IMG/VR virus record: IMGVR_UViG_3300032164_000011
Coordinates: 1-63,831 of that record
DNA: 63,831 nucleotides
Source: a virus
Reading direction: 5' to 3' (one strand)
In this document: positions 48,184 to 55,698 of the stretch, piece by piece
Position numbering within the stretch: position 1 is the stretch's first letter
Layout: each line of letters begins with the position of its first letter
Program-made: the position numbers and the translations under genes
The notes under the pieces: generated by a model
Seen by the model: the letters and a program-made list of their open reading frames with translations, nothing else
The model's database searches: none
Told to the model about the DNA's origin: nothing

Positions 48184-48978
48184 ATGCCGGAGGACAACCC
48201 CACCACGCCCGCGCCGGACGCCCCTCCCGTCAACGGCATCGTGGTCAGCCTGCCATGCGGGTACCTCAGGGACGGCCGGGTCCACCGCGAGGCGGAGATC
48301 GTCCCGATGACCGGGCTGACGAGGAAGGCCATCGCGAGGGAGGACGTCAGGAACAACCCCATCAAGGTCACGGACGTCATCCTCTCCCACTGCCTCAAGC
48401 GCGTCGGGGACGCCACCTCGATCACCTCCCGGCTCCTCGGAGACCTCGTCATCGGAGACCGCGACTTCCTGATCCTGGAGATCAGGCGCGTCTCGATGGG
48501 CGAGGCGATCGTCGCGAACGTCGAGTGCGACTCCTGCAAGGCGAAGGTCGAGGTGACGTTCCACATCAAGGAGATCGAGACCATACGGCTGGGGGACCCG
48601 AAGGACTACCCGGAGCGGGACGGCAGCCTCACGTTCGCCGTGAGGGGCGACGGGTTCGAGGCCGTGAGCCGGTTCCCGAAGGGGGCCGACCAGGCCCTCA
48701 TCATGCCGGGGGCGACCAAGAACCCCGTGGCGGCGAGCTACGGGCTGTACGCGGCGTGCCTCCTGGAGTGGAACGGGAAGAGGGGGCCCTTCGACACCGC
48801 CTTCTTCGAGTCGCTCCCGCTCTCCGTCCTCGACGTGTTCGAGGAGGAGTTCATGGCGCTCCAGCCGGGCCCGGTCATGAAGCAGGACGCCTCCTGCCCC
48901 TCGTGCGGGGCGTCCATCGACTTCACGTTCAGAGGGTCGGATTTTTTGTTCCGGGTCCCGAAGCGTGGGAGGCTGTGA
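48184..48978 (+). CDS. tail assembly/baseplate chaperone-like protein with two zinc pairs (264 aa)
   Basis: Cys-Asp-Ser-Cys (near 120) and Cys-Pro-Ser-Cys (near 240) flank a helical core with Ile-Gly-Asp-Arg-Asp-Phe-Leu-Ile-Leu-Glu-Ile-Arg. I know this arrangement from gp26-like proteins encoded between tube and tape measure in contractile systems. ATG 48184 follows CAGGAGGAAACC; GTG 48166 is unlikely. The stop overlaps GTG 48975. Confidence 0.72.
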   Translation: MPEDNPTTPAPDAPPVNGIVVSLPCGYLRDGRVHREAEIVPMTGLTRKAIAREDVRNNPIKVTDVILSHCLKRVGDATSITSRLLGDLVIGDRDFLILEIRRVSMGEAIVANVECDSCKAKVEVTFHIKEIETIRLGDPKDYPERDGSLTFAVRGDGFEAVSRFPKGADQALIMPGATKNPVAASYGLYAACLLEWNGKRGPFDTAFFESLPLSVLDVFEEEFMALQPGPVMKQDASCPSCGASIDFTFRGSDFLFRVPKRGRL

Positions 48979-49139
48979 AAGACCAGGCGTGGCTCATTGT
49001 CATGACCACGGAGGGCGGGATCACGCTCCGGGACGTGCTGGAGATGGAGGACTCCGAGAGGCTCTCCTGGTACGAGAGGTGCCTCTCCCACAACGAGAGG
49101 GTCCAGTCCGACGTCGAGTCCGCCAAGCGGCGGAGGTAG
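48975..49139 (+). CDS. small chaperone-like protein before the tape measure (54 aa)
   Basis: GTG 48975 overlaps the upstream stop. Ile-Thr-Leu-Arg-Asp-Val-Leu-Glu-Met and Leu-Ser-Trp-Tyr-Glu-Arg resemble the short second proteins that often follow tail chaperones (for example DUF6760-like). No slippery sequence is evident, so overlap rather than frameshift links the two. Confidence 0.68.
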   Translation: MKDQAWLIVMTTEGGITLRDVLEMEDSERLSWYERCLSHNERVQSDVESAKRRR

Positions 49140-49142
49140 ACC

Positions 49143-51842
49143 GTGGCTACCGGAGAGACGAGGTCGTTCCTCATCCAGTTCCTGGCCGAGACGGGCGACG
49201 CCGTAACGGCGATGAACTTCCTCGGCCGCTCCATGCAGAAGTTCCCCTCCCAGGCGATCAACGCCGCCGCCCAGACCGAGGTCGCGATGGCTGAGGTCGA
49301 CACGGCGCTCAGGCAGGCCGGGGTCTCGGCCTCCCACCTCTCCGACGCGTTCACCTCCATGGGACGCGACGCCACAGCCATGCTCAAGGCCGCCGGGGCC
49401 GCCGCCAAGATAGGGTTCGAGGGCGAGGACAACCTCAAGGCCTTCGCCGAGACGGCGCGCAGGTTCGGGTTCGTCACGAAGACGAGCACGGAGCAGGCCG
49501 GGCAGGCCCTCTCTGACCTCGGCGTCGCCATGGGGTACAAGACGCCGGAGCAGATCGAGAGGCTGGCGTCGGGGATGACCGAGCTGTCCAGGCGGACCAA
49601 CGTCACCTACGACGACCTCACCGCGCTGATGAAGCGGACCGGCCCCCTGTCCAACGCGATCGGGGTGTCGGAGTCGGCGGTCATGGCCCTGGCCGCCTCC
49701 TTCTCCCAGCAGAACATGTCGGCCAAGGCGGCGGCCGGGCCGATCAGCAACCTGATGGAGATGATGCAGTATTCGGCGCTCAGCGGGCACCAGCTCGGGA
49801 AGGCCGTGGGGCTGTCGGGGGACAAGTTCGACGAGTTTGCGAAGGCGATACCGGACAAGCAGATCGAGATGTTCATGGGCCAGATCGGGAAGATGGGGAA
49901 GATCCAGGCCGAGCAGACCCTCCACGGGCTCGGGATCGCCTCGGGGCTCTCGGCGACCCAGATATGGCTGGCGGCGAAGCAGACGCAGAACTTCACGAAG
50001 TACATCGGGTGGGCCTCCGAGGGGATGAAGAAGAACACGGCCCTGAAGAGGGAGGCCTACAAGGTCGAGAGGACCCTGACGTTCCAGATGAAGGAGCTGG
50101 GGAAGCAGTCCCTGGCGTTCCTCCAGATGACGGGGAAGATGCTGGTCCCCGTCGTGAGGGTGTTCGTGCAGGCGCTCCGGGGCCTCCTCTTCGTGCTCAT
50201 GGTGATCCCGAGGCCGGTGCTGGCGCTCGCGGCGGCCTTCGCGGCCCTCGGGGCGGCCATCCTGGCGGGGACGTGGGCGGCGAAGACGAAGCTGGTCGCC
50301 GGGTCGGTCACGCTCATCGCGACCATCTACAGGGAGATAGCGGCGGTCGGGGGGCTCGCGGGGGCCTACAAGGTCCTCACCTCGGCGCAGGCTGCCCAGG
50401 CGCTGGTACAGGCAGCCGCGGACAGGAGGAGAACTATAGCGGGCCTGAAAGAGGCGAAGCTGCCGCTGCCCACTAAGTCGGTGGGGATGGGGTTCGGGGT
50501 GGCGGGGGCCCCGACCGGGGCGATGGGGGCCATGGTCACCGTGTCCGCCGCCCTCGGGATCTCCGTGGCGGCCCTCATCGGGATCGTCCTCGCTCTGGTC
50601 GCGGTGTTCATCCTCATGGGGGTGATGATCTACAAGGGCGTGAAGATGATGCAGGAGGGGACGGCCAAGGCCAAGGTGTTCGGGGCCGCGCTCCTCCTGA
50701 TGACGGGGCCCATCGGCCTGTTCGTGCTCGGGATGATGGCGCTCGCGAAGCCGATCCGGGACTTCAAGGACCAGGTCGTGGCGGCGTTCGAGCCCATCAT
50801 CCCCATCCTGGAGCAGATCGCGCCCCTCCTGTACGCCATCGGGGCGGCACTCGCGGTGGTGATGCTCATAATGAGCCCGATCACCTATGCCATCCTGTTC
50901 ATCCTCGGGTTCATCTACGCGATCATGCCGATCATCGTCGGGTTCATCGAGGGGTTCGCCGAGGTCCTCGCGTTCGCGATCGAGCCGTTCCTGCCGGGGC
51001 TGAAGGCCCTCGGGGACCTGTTCGAGTGGGTCGGGGAGAAGATCGGTATGACGGGGGTCTCCGCGGGCTGGCTGACGACCCTGCTGAAGATCGTGGGGAA
51101 GACCATCGCGTACTCGATCATCGGCCCGTTCGCCCTGGCGGTCAGGTTCATCGCGGTCATATTCGACGGGATCAGGGCGTACGTGGACGACTTCTGGGGG
51201 TCTATCAGCCTGCTCGGCGAGGCGATCGAGATGGTCTGGGAGGGGGTGGTCGCCGCCTTCCAATGGGCCGTCGGCAAGATGGTGGCGGCGTTCGCGTGGG
51301 TCCTGTCCCCCATCGTCAAGATCAAGGTCTTCTTCACCTCCATGATCGGGGCGATGGTGGCCGGGATAGCGAGGATCGTGGGGCCGCTCAAGGCGGTCGC
51401 CGGGTTCTTCTACTCCATCTACCAGGCCGCGAGCAGCGTCAAGACGGCCCTGGTCGGGTCCTCGCCGTGGCACGTCGAGGAGAGCATGGGCGGGGAGGTG
51501 ATCCCGGCCCTCGAGAGGACGCGCGGGGCGTTCGACGACGTAGCCGAGGCCTCGTTCGGGGCGACGCCCCAGGTGGCCCGCGTGAGGGAAGGGGCGGAGG
51601 GGGCGAGGGCGGCGGCCTCGGTGGCCGCGGCGTCGGCGATGCGGGTCCCGGCCCAGGCGCCCCAGGCGCCCCAGGCGGCGGGCGGGGGGGCGAGGGAGGT
51701 CCGGGTCTCGATCCCCGTGGTCGTCCAGCTCGACGGGGTGACCCTCGGTAGGACGGTGATAGAGCAGATCATCGAGCTCAACGAGCGAAACATGAACCCG
51801 CCGGGCTTCCCCATGAGGGGGGTGGAGCCCGCCTTCGGTTAG
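49143..51842 (+). CDS. tape measure protein (899 aa)
   Basis: Long helical protein with a TP901-type N-terminal domain (Glu-Thr-Ala-Arg-Arg-Phe-Gly...Leu-Ser-Arg-Arg-Thr-Asn-Val-Thr-Tyr-Asp), multiple hydrophobic membrane-type segments (about 335-640) and a Pro/Ala-rich C-terminus ending in Ile-Pro-Val-Val-Val-Gln-Leu-Asp-Gly. Its length sets tail length, and the hydrophobic segments may form a channel in the host membrane. GTG 49143 follows AGGTAGACC. The final codon is followed directly by palindrome copy 3. Confidence 0.93.
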   Translation: MATGETRSFLIQFLAETGDAVTAMNFLGRSMQKFPSQAINAAAQTEVAMAEVDTALRQAGVSASHLSDAFTSMGRDATAMLKAAGAAAKIGFEGEDNLKAFAETARRFGFVTKTSTEQAGQALSDLGVAMGYKTPEQIERLASGMTELSRRTNVTYDDLTALMKRTGPLSNAIGVSESAVMALAASFSQQNMSAKAAAGPISNLMEMMQYSALSGHQLGKAVGLSGDKFDEFAKAIPDKQIEMFMGQIGKMGKIQAEQTLHGLGIASGLSATQIWLAAKQTQNFTKYIGWASEGMKKNTALKREAYKVERTLTFQMKELGKQSLAFLQMTGKMLVPVVRVFVQALRGLLFVLMVIPRPVLALAAAFAALGAAILAGTWAAKTKLVAGSVTLIATIYREIAAVGGLAGAYKVLTSAQAAQALVQAAADRRRTIAGLKEAKLPLPTKSVGMGFGVAGAPTGAMGAMVTVSAALGISVAALIGIVLALVAVFILMGVMIYKGVKMMQEGTAKAKVFGAALLLMTGPIGLFVLGMMALAKPIRDFKDQVVAAFEPIIPILEQIAPLLYAIGAALAVVMLIMSPITYAILFILGFIYAIMPIIVGFIEGFAEVLAFAIEPFLPGLKALGDLFEWVGEKIGMTGVSAGWLTTLLKIVGKTIAYSIIGPFALAVRFIAVIFDGIRAYVDDFWGSISLLGEAIEMVWEGVVAAFQWAVGKMVAAFAWVLSPIVKIKVFFTSMIGAMVAGIARIVGPLKAVAGFFYSIYQAASSVKTALVGSSPWHVEESMGGEVIPALERTRGAFDDVAEASFGATPQVARVREGAEGARAAASVAAASAMRVPAQAPQAPQAAGGGAREVRVSIPVVVQLDGVTLGRTVIEQIIELNERNMNPPGFPMRGVEPAFG

Positions 51843-51858
51843 CGCATACGGTATGCGC
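51842..51858. repeat. intergenic palindrome, copy 3
   Basis: GCGCATAC-G-GTATGCGC, identical to copy 1 at 22951, starting on the last base of the tape-measure stop and ending before the next ribosome site. Confidence 0.85.
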
Positions 51859-51869
51859 GGGAGAGGGGC

Positions 51870-52457
51870 ATGGGCGTCTGGAGCATAGGGAAGATCCGGG
51901 GGAGGTTCCAGCCGGAGGACTTCACCGAGACCCAGGACATGAAGGTCAAGGACCTGGTCTGCTTCGGGTCGGTGACGCGGCTCATGTTCGCCGGGTGGTC
52001 CCCGAGGGAGGTCTCCATCTCCTTCGTCGTGGACTCCGTGCAGAAGGGGGCTGGGGAGCAGGACGCCGACAGCTTCATGAAGACGACCACGTTCATGAAC
52101 ATGAACGGCGAGATGGGGGAGGTGGAGACGGTGGGGGACTGCCCCGTCTACGACCCAGAGAGGGTCTGGGCGTACATCCAGGCGCTCCAGCGGCCCAAGG
52201 CGATGCGGGCCCTCATGGAGCCCATCGTGGTAATGATCCCCGGGTGGGGGGACCGTGGGGACGACGTGAAGTACGCGTACATCACGCACGCCCAGGTCAA
52301 GAGGACGCACATCTCCTCCAAGGGGGCGGAGGACTACTCGTCCGAGCCGGGGGCGATCCGGGCGGTGAGGGCGACGTTCACGCTGACGCTGAAGGAGGCC
52401 GCGATCTTCTCGTCCGAGAAGGAGGCCGAGAAGGCGGGCCAGTCCGTGGTGAAGTGA
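51870..52457 (+). CDS. contractile tube-initiator/CIS-tube-like protein (195 aa)
   Basis: Beta-rich protein with Val-Met-Ile-Pro-Gly-Trp-Gly, a Val-Lys-Tyr-Ala-Tyr-Ile segment and Ala-Ile-Arg-Ala-Val-Arg-Ala-Thr-Phe-Thr-Leu-Thr-Leu-Lys-Glu near the end. I know these from the CIS-tube/DUF5907 proteins that follow tape measures and seat the tube on the baseplate hub. No LysM domain is evident, unlike longer relatives. Confidence 0.78.
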   Translation: MGVWSIGKIRGRFQPEDFTETQDMKVKDLVCFGSVTRLMFAGWSPREVSISFVVDSVQKGAGEQDADSFMKTTTFMNMNGEMGEVETVGDCPVYDPERVWAYIQALQRPKAMRALMEPIVVMIPGWGDRGDDVKYAYITHAQVKRTHISSKGAEDYSSEPGAIRAVRATFTLTLKEAAIFSSEKEAEKAGQSVVK

Positions 52458-52467
52458 GGGCGGAGGG

Positions 52468-52773
52468 ATGATCTTCAGGGGCTCCAGGTACGAGGGGTGC
52501 ATGTTCACCGGCGTCCTCGGCAGGGACGGCAAGGTGCGGAAGTTCCTCCACGCCAGGGAGCCGCTCCAGGCCAGGGACATGGCGGACCCCGTCGTCGTCC
52601 ACTCCCTCCAGAGGGGGGAGGTGATCGACGAGCTGGCGTGGCGGGCCGTAGGCAAGCCGCGCCTGTGGTGGGTCATCGCCGACGTGAGCGGCGTCATGTT
52701 CCCCCTGGAGATCGAGCCCGGGACGGAGCTCGTGGTGCCGATGGCGGAGCTCATGAAGAGGAGGGAGTCCTGA
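52468..52773 (+). CDS. gp53-like baseplate wedge protein (101 aa)
   Basis: Asp-Glu-Leu-Ala-Trp-Arg-Ala-Val-Gly-Lys-Pro-Arg-Leu-Trp-Trp-Val-Ile-Ala-Asp-Val-Ser, followed by Pro-Gly-Thr-Glu-Leu-Val-Val-Pro, is the core LysM-like motif of T4 gp53-type wedge proteins and tail protein X. ATG 52468 follows GGGCGGAGGG. It ends in a TGATG overlap with the hub gene. Confidence 0.85.
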   Translation: MIFRGSRYEGCMFTGVLGRDGKVRKFLHAREPLQARDMADPVVVHSLQRGEVIDELAWRAVGKPRLWWVIADVSGVMFPLEIEPGTELVVPMAELMKRRES

Positions 52774-54038
52774 TGGGCCGTGGCGCCCCGTGCTTCCCCG
52801 TGGTCGGCCTGGGGGTGGGCCTTCCGGCCCCCGTGGTGGTCCCGGACGTCGGGATCGTCGGGGTCCCGTCGCTCCCCGGGGGCGTCGCCCTCGCGTCGAG
52901 GCCCGTCAGCCGCAACAGGAAGTTCAGGGCGGCGCCGAACTTCAGCGTACTCGGGTTCACGGCGGACAGCGGGGTGGTGAGGGGGCTGAGGCTCGACGAG
53001 GTGGCGGGGTTCGGGCTGTCCGTCGTCAGGGTCGTGCTCAACAACCTCAACAACCGGCTCGGGAAGACGATCCTCGCGAAGGAGCAGTCCAGCTTCGTAG
53101 TGTCCCTCGGGTACGACAACCCCGGCCAGTTCCCGCACGGGACTTTCGTCGTCCAGCGGCCGAAGTTCCGGTACGCCGCCGGGGGCGGGCCCATGACCGT
53201 CGAGATCGTCGCCTACGGGGAGGCGGTCAAGCTGGGGGCCACCGAGCGCCGCGAGGCCTACCGGAAGATGGCGGACTCCGACATCGTCTCGGCGATCGCC
53301 TCCAGGAACGGGATGGCGGCGGACGTCGAGGCGACGACCCCGATCTACGACCAGGTCATCCAGGCGAACGAGAGCGACTGGAAGTTCCTGGAGAGGCGGG
53401 CGAAGCTCTACGGGTACGTGCTCTACGTGGACGCCGGGACCCTCCACTTCCACAAGGTGAGGCCGAGGGAGAGCGGGATCTCCGTCATGGGCGGGTCGGA
53501 GCCGGGCGTGCTCCAGGACTTCATGGTGCAGTCCAGGACGTTCATGAGGGGCCTGTCCCTCACCATGACGCAGATCGACCCGGTCACGAAGGACGAGGTC
53601 CTCGCGGTGTCCACGGAGTCCCCCGACGCCGTCCAGTCGACGATGGACTTCCGGAACTGGTCCGAGCTGGTGAGCATCCCCGGCGTGGGGCAGCCGAAGC
53701 GGTTCGTCGTGGGGGAGGGCCACCGGCAGTCCAGCACGGAGCTCGCGAGCATGGTGGACCAGATGGCGAAGTCAACGCGGTACGTGATCGCCGGGAGCGG
53801 GCTCCTCCACGGGATCGAGCAGCTCCGGGCGAACGACGTCATCGAGATCAACGGGGTGGGCCGGTCGAGCGGGAGGTACTTCGTCACCAGGGCCCTGCAC
53901 GAGATCGAGGCCGAGGAGGGGTCGACCGGGGGAGGGTACAGGGTCAGGTTCGACGTCGTGAGGTGCGGCGCCGGGCCGCTGTCGGCGGCCTCGGGGACGC
54001 CGGTGGAGCCGCAGAGCGCCGGGACCGTGGCGCTGTAG
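52773..54038 (+). CDS. gpD/gp27-like baseplate hub protein (421 aa)
   Basis: A Val-Val-Leu-Asn-Asn-Leu-Asn-Asn stretch, Tyr-Gly-Glu-Ala-Val-Lys-Leu, Ala-Ser-Arg-Asn-Gly-Met and Ser-Asp-Trp-Lys-Phe-Leu-Glu-Arg-Arg-Ala-Lys follow the late-control D/VgrG N-terminal (gp27) fold. The trimer would cap the tube and hold the spike. The first 45 residues are an extra Pro/Val-rich stretch. The TGATG start couples it to the gp53-like gene. Confidence 0.88.
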   Translation: MGRGAPCFPVVGLGVGLPAPVVVPDVGIVGVPSLPGGVALASRPVSRNRKFRAAPNFSVLGFTADSGVVRGLRLDEVAGFGLSVVRVVLNNLNNRLGKTILAKEQSSFVVSLGYDNPGQFPHGTFVVQRPKFRYAAGGGPMTVEIVAYGEAVKLGATERREAYRKMADSDIVSAIASRNGMAADVEATTPIYDQVIQANESDWKFLERRAKLYGYVLYVDAGTLHFHKVRPRESGISVMGGSEPGVLQDFMVQSRTFMRGLSLTMTQIDPVTKDEVLAVSTESPDAVQSTMDFRNWSELVSIPGVGQPKRFVVGEGHRQSSTELASMVDQMAKSTRYVIAGSGLLHGIEQLRANDVIEINGVGRSSGRYFVTRALHEIEAEEGSTGGGYRVRFDVVRCGAGPLSAASGTPVEPQSAGTVAL

Positions 54039-54048
54039 GAGGTGTGGG

Positions 54049-54330
54049 GTGGGGTGCTGCGGAAGGAAGTCGAGGGTGGAGGCGAGCCCGGTGCCGAGGG
54101 GGCACGCCGTCAGGGAGATCGCCGTGCGGCCGGTCGCCATGCCGATGACGCCGCCCGCCCCGCCCAGGCCGCCCGCCGGGTCGCCGGGGTTCTCCGCGAC
54201 CATCCAGCCGACCAAGACAGTCGTCTGCAAGAGGTGCGGGGCGCGGCTCGCGCTGAAGCACGTGTGGAGCGGGCGCCTCCGGCGGTACTACGACGTCTCG
54301 TGGTGCCCCGGATGCGGGAAGGGGGGGTAG
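54049..54330 (+). CDS. small zinc-ribbon protein in the baseplate cluster (93 aa)
   Basis: GTG 54049 opens a protein with CC near the start, a Pro-rich middle and a C-terminal ribbon (CKRC ... CPGC, about 68-90). It could be a small baseplate stabiliser. It ends immediately before the truncated DUF1360 fragment. Confidence 0.68.
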   Translation: MGCCGRKSRVEASPVPRGHAVREIAVRPVAMPMTPPAPPRPPAGSPGFSATIQPTKTVVCKRCGARLALKHVWSGRLRRYYDVSWCPGCGKGG

Positions 54331-54483
54331 GTGGTCCTGAGGTTCGTCGTCGCCGTCGCCCTCGTCGAGGCCGTGGTGGAGATCACGTCCACGGCGGAAG
54401 TGTTCGAGGGCGTCCGGGCATGGCTGGCGGGCAGGGGAGAAAAGCCCCGGAAACTGGGGATTTTCGCCCGGTGTGGCTACTGC
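54331..54483 (+). pseudogene. 5' fragment of a DUF1360-like gene, truncated by the LAGLIDADG insertion
   Basis: GTG 54331 starts a product whose residues 11-51 match the intact gene at 55288 at 29 of 41 positions (for example Arg-Ala-Trp-Leu-Ala-Gly-Arg-Gly and the Arg-Cys-x-Tyr-Cys end). Homology stops exactly after that Cys-x-x-Cys; the frame then runs into the endonuclease cassette. GGG/AGG-rich codons show it is the resident copy. It no longer encodes the complete domain. Confidence 0.82.
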
Positions 54484-54494
54484 CAAAAAAGTCC

Positions 54495-54523
54495 TTGCGG
54501 TTATTGCCAAACAGTAGTATTAT
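54495..54523 (+). promoter_or_regulatory. promoter of the LAGLIDADG endonuclease
   Basis: TTGCGG (54495-54500), 17-bp spacer, TATTAT (54518-54523), seven bases before ATG 54530. The region is AT-rich compared with all surrounding sequence and includes an imperfect 16-bp repeat (54471-54486, 54496-54511). Confidence 0.6.
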
Positions 54524-54529
54524 GGGGAC

Positions 54530-55318
54530 ATGAAGAAGATCAGCGAAAGCACTGCGGCCAGGATCGCGGACCTCTACAGGGAGGGGCACTCCTCCTACAA
54601 GATAGCCGAGATGCTGGGGGTGGGGCACAGTGCCGCGAGCAAGTACGCGAGGTGGCTCAGGATCTCCAGGACGAGAAGCGCGGCAAGCGTCCTCGCCCGG
54701 TTGAGGGACACGGAGATCAACGTCGAGTTCTTCAAGGAGTGGAGTCCCAACCTCGCATATCTTCTCGGAATCATCTGGACAGACGGATGCCTCGGGAAGA
54801 CTACTCGGGGGGAACAGGTGATCCTCTCGATGAAGGAGTCGGAACTCCTTGGGAAGATCGGGGAAGCCACGGGGGCCAAGGTCTCGCAGCACAGGAATCG
54901 AAAGGAGTGGATCTGGACGATTCGATTCAGCCTTTTGACGGTCGTTTCCTGGTTCAAGGATAGGGGACTCACGGGCAGGAAATCCTTCACGGTCGAATGG
55001 CCGAAGGGGTTGCCGGAGGGCCTGGAGATTTCTTTCGTTCGGGGGCTCATAGATGGGGACGGGTCGTTCGGGATCGACAAGAGGAACGGGTCTCTGATGT
55101 TCGGGTTCGTCTCGGCCTCGGAGGTCTTCGCAAGGCAGATGAGGGAGTGGCTCGGGGCGCGGGTTGCCGGAGGGAGCTTCTTCTGCGAAAAGGGTAGGTA
55201 CTGGAGAATACGGTACGGCGGTCGGGGGGCAGAGAAGATCCAAGAGATGCTGTCTCCGAAGGATGGGGAGTGGGGGCTCGATAGGAAATGGAAGATGTCC
55301 TCTGGAAGTTGCCGATAG
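54530..55318 (+). CDS. LAGLIDADG homing endonuclease (262 aa)
   Basis: An N-terminal HTH (Ile-Ala-Asp-Leu-Tyr...Tyr-Lys-Ile-Ala-Glu-Met-Leu-Gly-Val) precedes two LAGLIDADG helices: Leu-Ala-Tyr-Leu-Leu-Gly-Ile-Ile-Trp-Thr-Asp-Gly and Val-Arg-Gly-Leu-Ile-Asp-Gly-Asp-Gly-Ser-Phe. It is a monomeric double-motif enzyme that would cleave a long target and copy itself. It is free-standing, not inside an intein or visible intron. Codon use is much less GC-biased than that of the tail genes. Its 3' end overlaps the intact DUF1360 gene by about 30 bases. Confidence 0.93.
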   Translation: MKKISESTAARIADLYREGHSSYKIAEMLGVGHSAASKYARWLRISRTRSAASVLARLRDTEINVEFFKEWSPNLAYLLGIIWTDGCLGKTTRGEQVILSMKESELLGKIGEATGAKVSQHRNRKEWIWTIRFSLLTVVSWFKDRGLTGRKSFTVEWPKGLPEGLEISFVRGLIDGDGSFGIDKRNGSLMFGFVSASEVFARQMREWLGARVAGGSFFCEKGRYWRIRYGGRGAEKIQEMLSPKDGEWGLDRKWKMSSGSCR

Positions 55319-55698
55319 CGATTGTGCTCGTAGAGGCGGTCGTTGAGATCTGCGCCGAGGGGGAGATTTTCGAGCCCCTCAGAGCATGGCTCGCCGGGAG
55401 GGGAGATAAGCCCCGCAAGATCGGTGTGTTCGTGCGTTGCCCCTACTGCATGTCGGTTTGGATGGCAGTCGGAGCGGCCTACCTGCTCCAGGTCATGGGG
55501 GTCTTCGGGTGGATGGGGTGGTTCGAGCCGGTCCTGTGGGGATTTTTGATCCACCGGGCGTCGAATCTGTGGCACGAGGTCGTGTCGAGGCATCTGGGGC
55601 GGGTGCCTTTCACCCTCTTCATGCGGACCTGGAGGCACGAGGAGGTCGAGGCGAAGCCGGAGGAGAGGAAGGGGGATGGTGGAGCCGCTACAGGGTAA
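55288..55698 (+). CDS. intact DUF1360-like membrane protein (136 aa)
   Basis: Residues about 8-22 and 57-95 contain hydrophobic helices; the Phe-Val-Arg-Cys-Pro-Tyr-Cys-Met-Ser-Val-Trp motif (about 48-58) is the DUF1360 signature. DUF1360 has no established function. The codon style matches the preceding endonuclease rather than the tail genes, so both probably arrived together. Its 3' end overlaps the gpV-like gene, as the resident gene presumably did before the insertion. Confidence 0.8.
   Translation: MEDVLWKLPIAIVLVEAVVEICAEGEIFEPLRAWLAGRGDKPRKIGVFVRCPYCMSVWMAVGAAYLLQVMGVFGWMGWFEPVLWGFLIHRASNLWHEVVSRHLGRVPFTLFMRTWRHEEVEAKPEERKGDGGAATG

Noticed and set aside
45364-48564. Long minus-strand open frame opposite sheath and tube genes
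   Set aside because: Complement of high-GC coding sequence; low-complexity Asp/Arg/Val/His product with no recognisable domain.
48954-48990. Programmed frameshift between the two tail-chaperone genes
   Set aside because: The junction is a plain GTGA overlap. No XXXYYYZ-type slippery heptamer lies nearby, so separate translation is the simpler reading.
48738-53723. Very long open frame on the minus strand opposite the tail genes
   Set aside because: It is antisense to the well-supported tape measure, CIS-tube, gp53 and hub genes, has a Pro/Arg/His-rich composition typical of the complement of GC-rich codons, and no ribosome site or domain.
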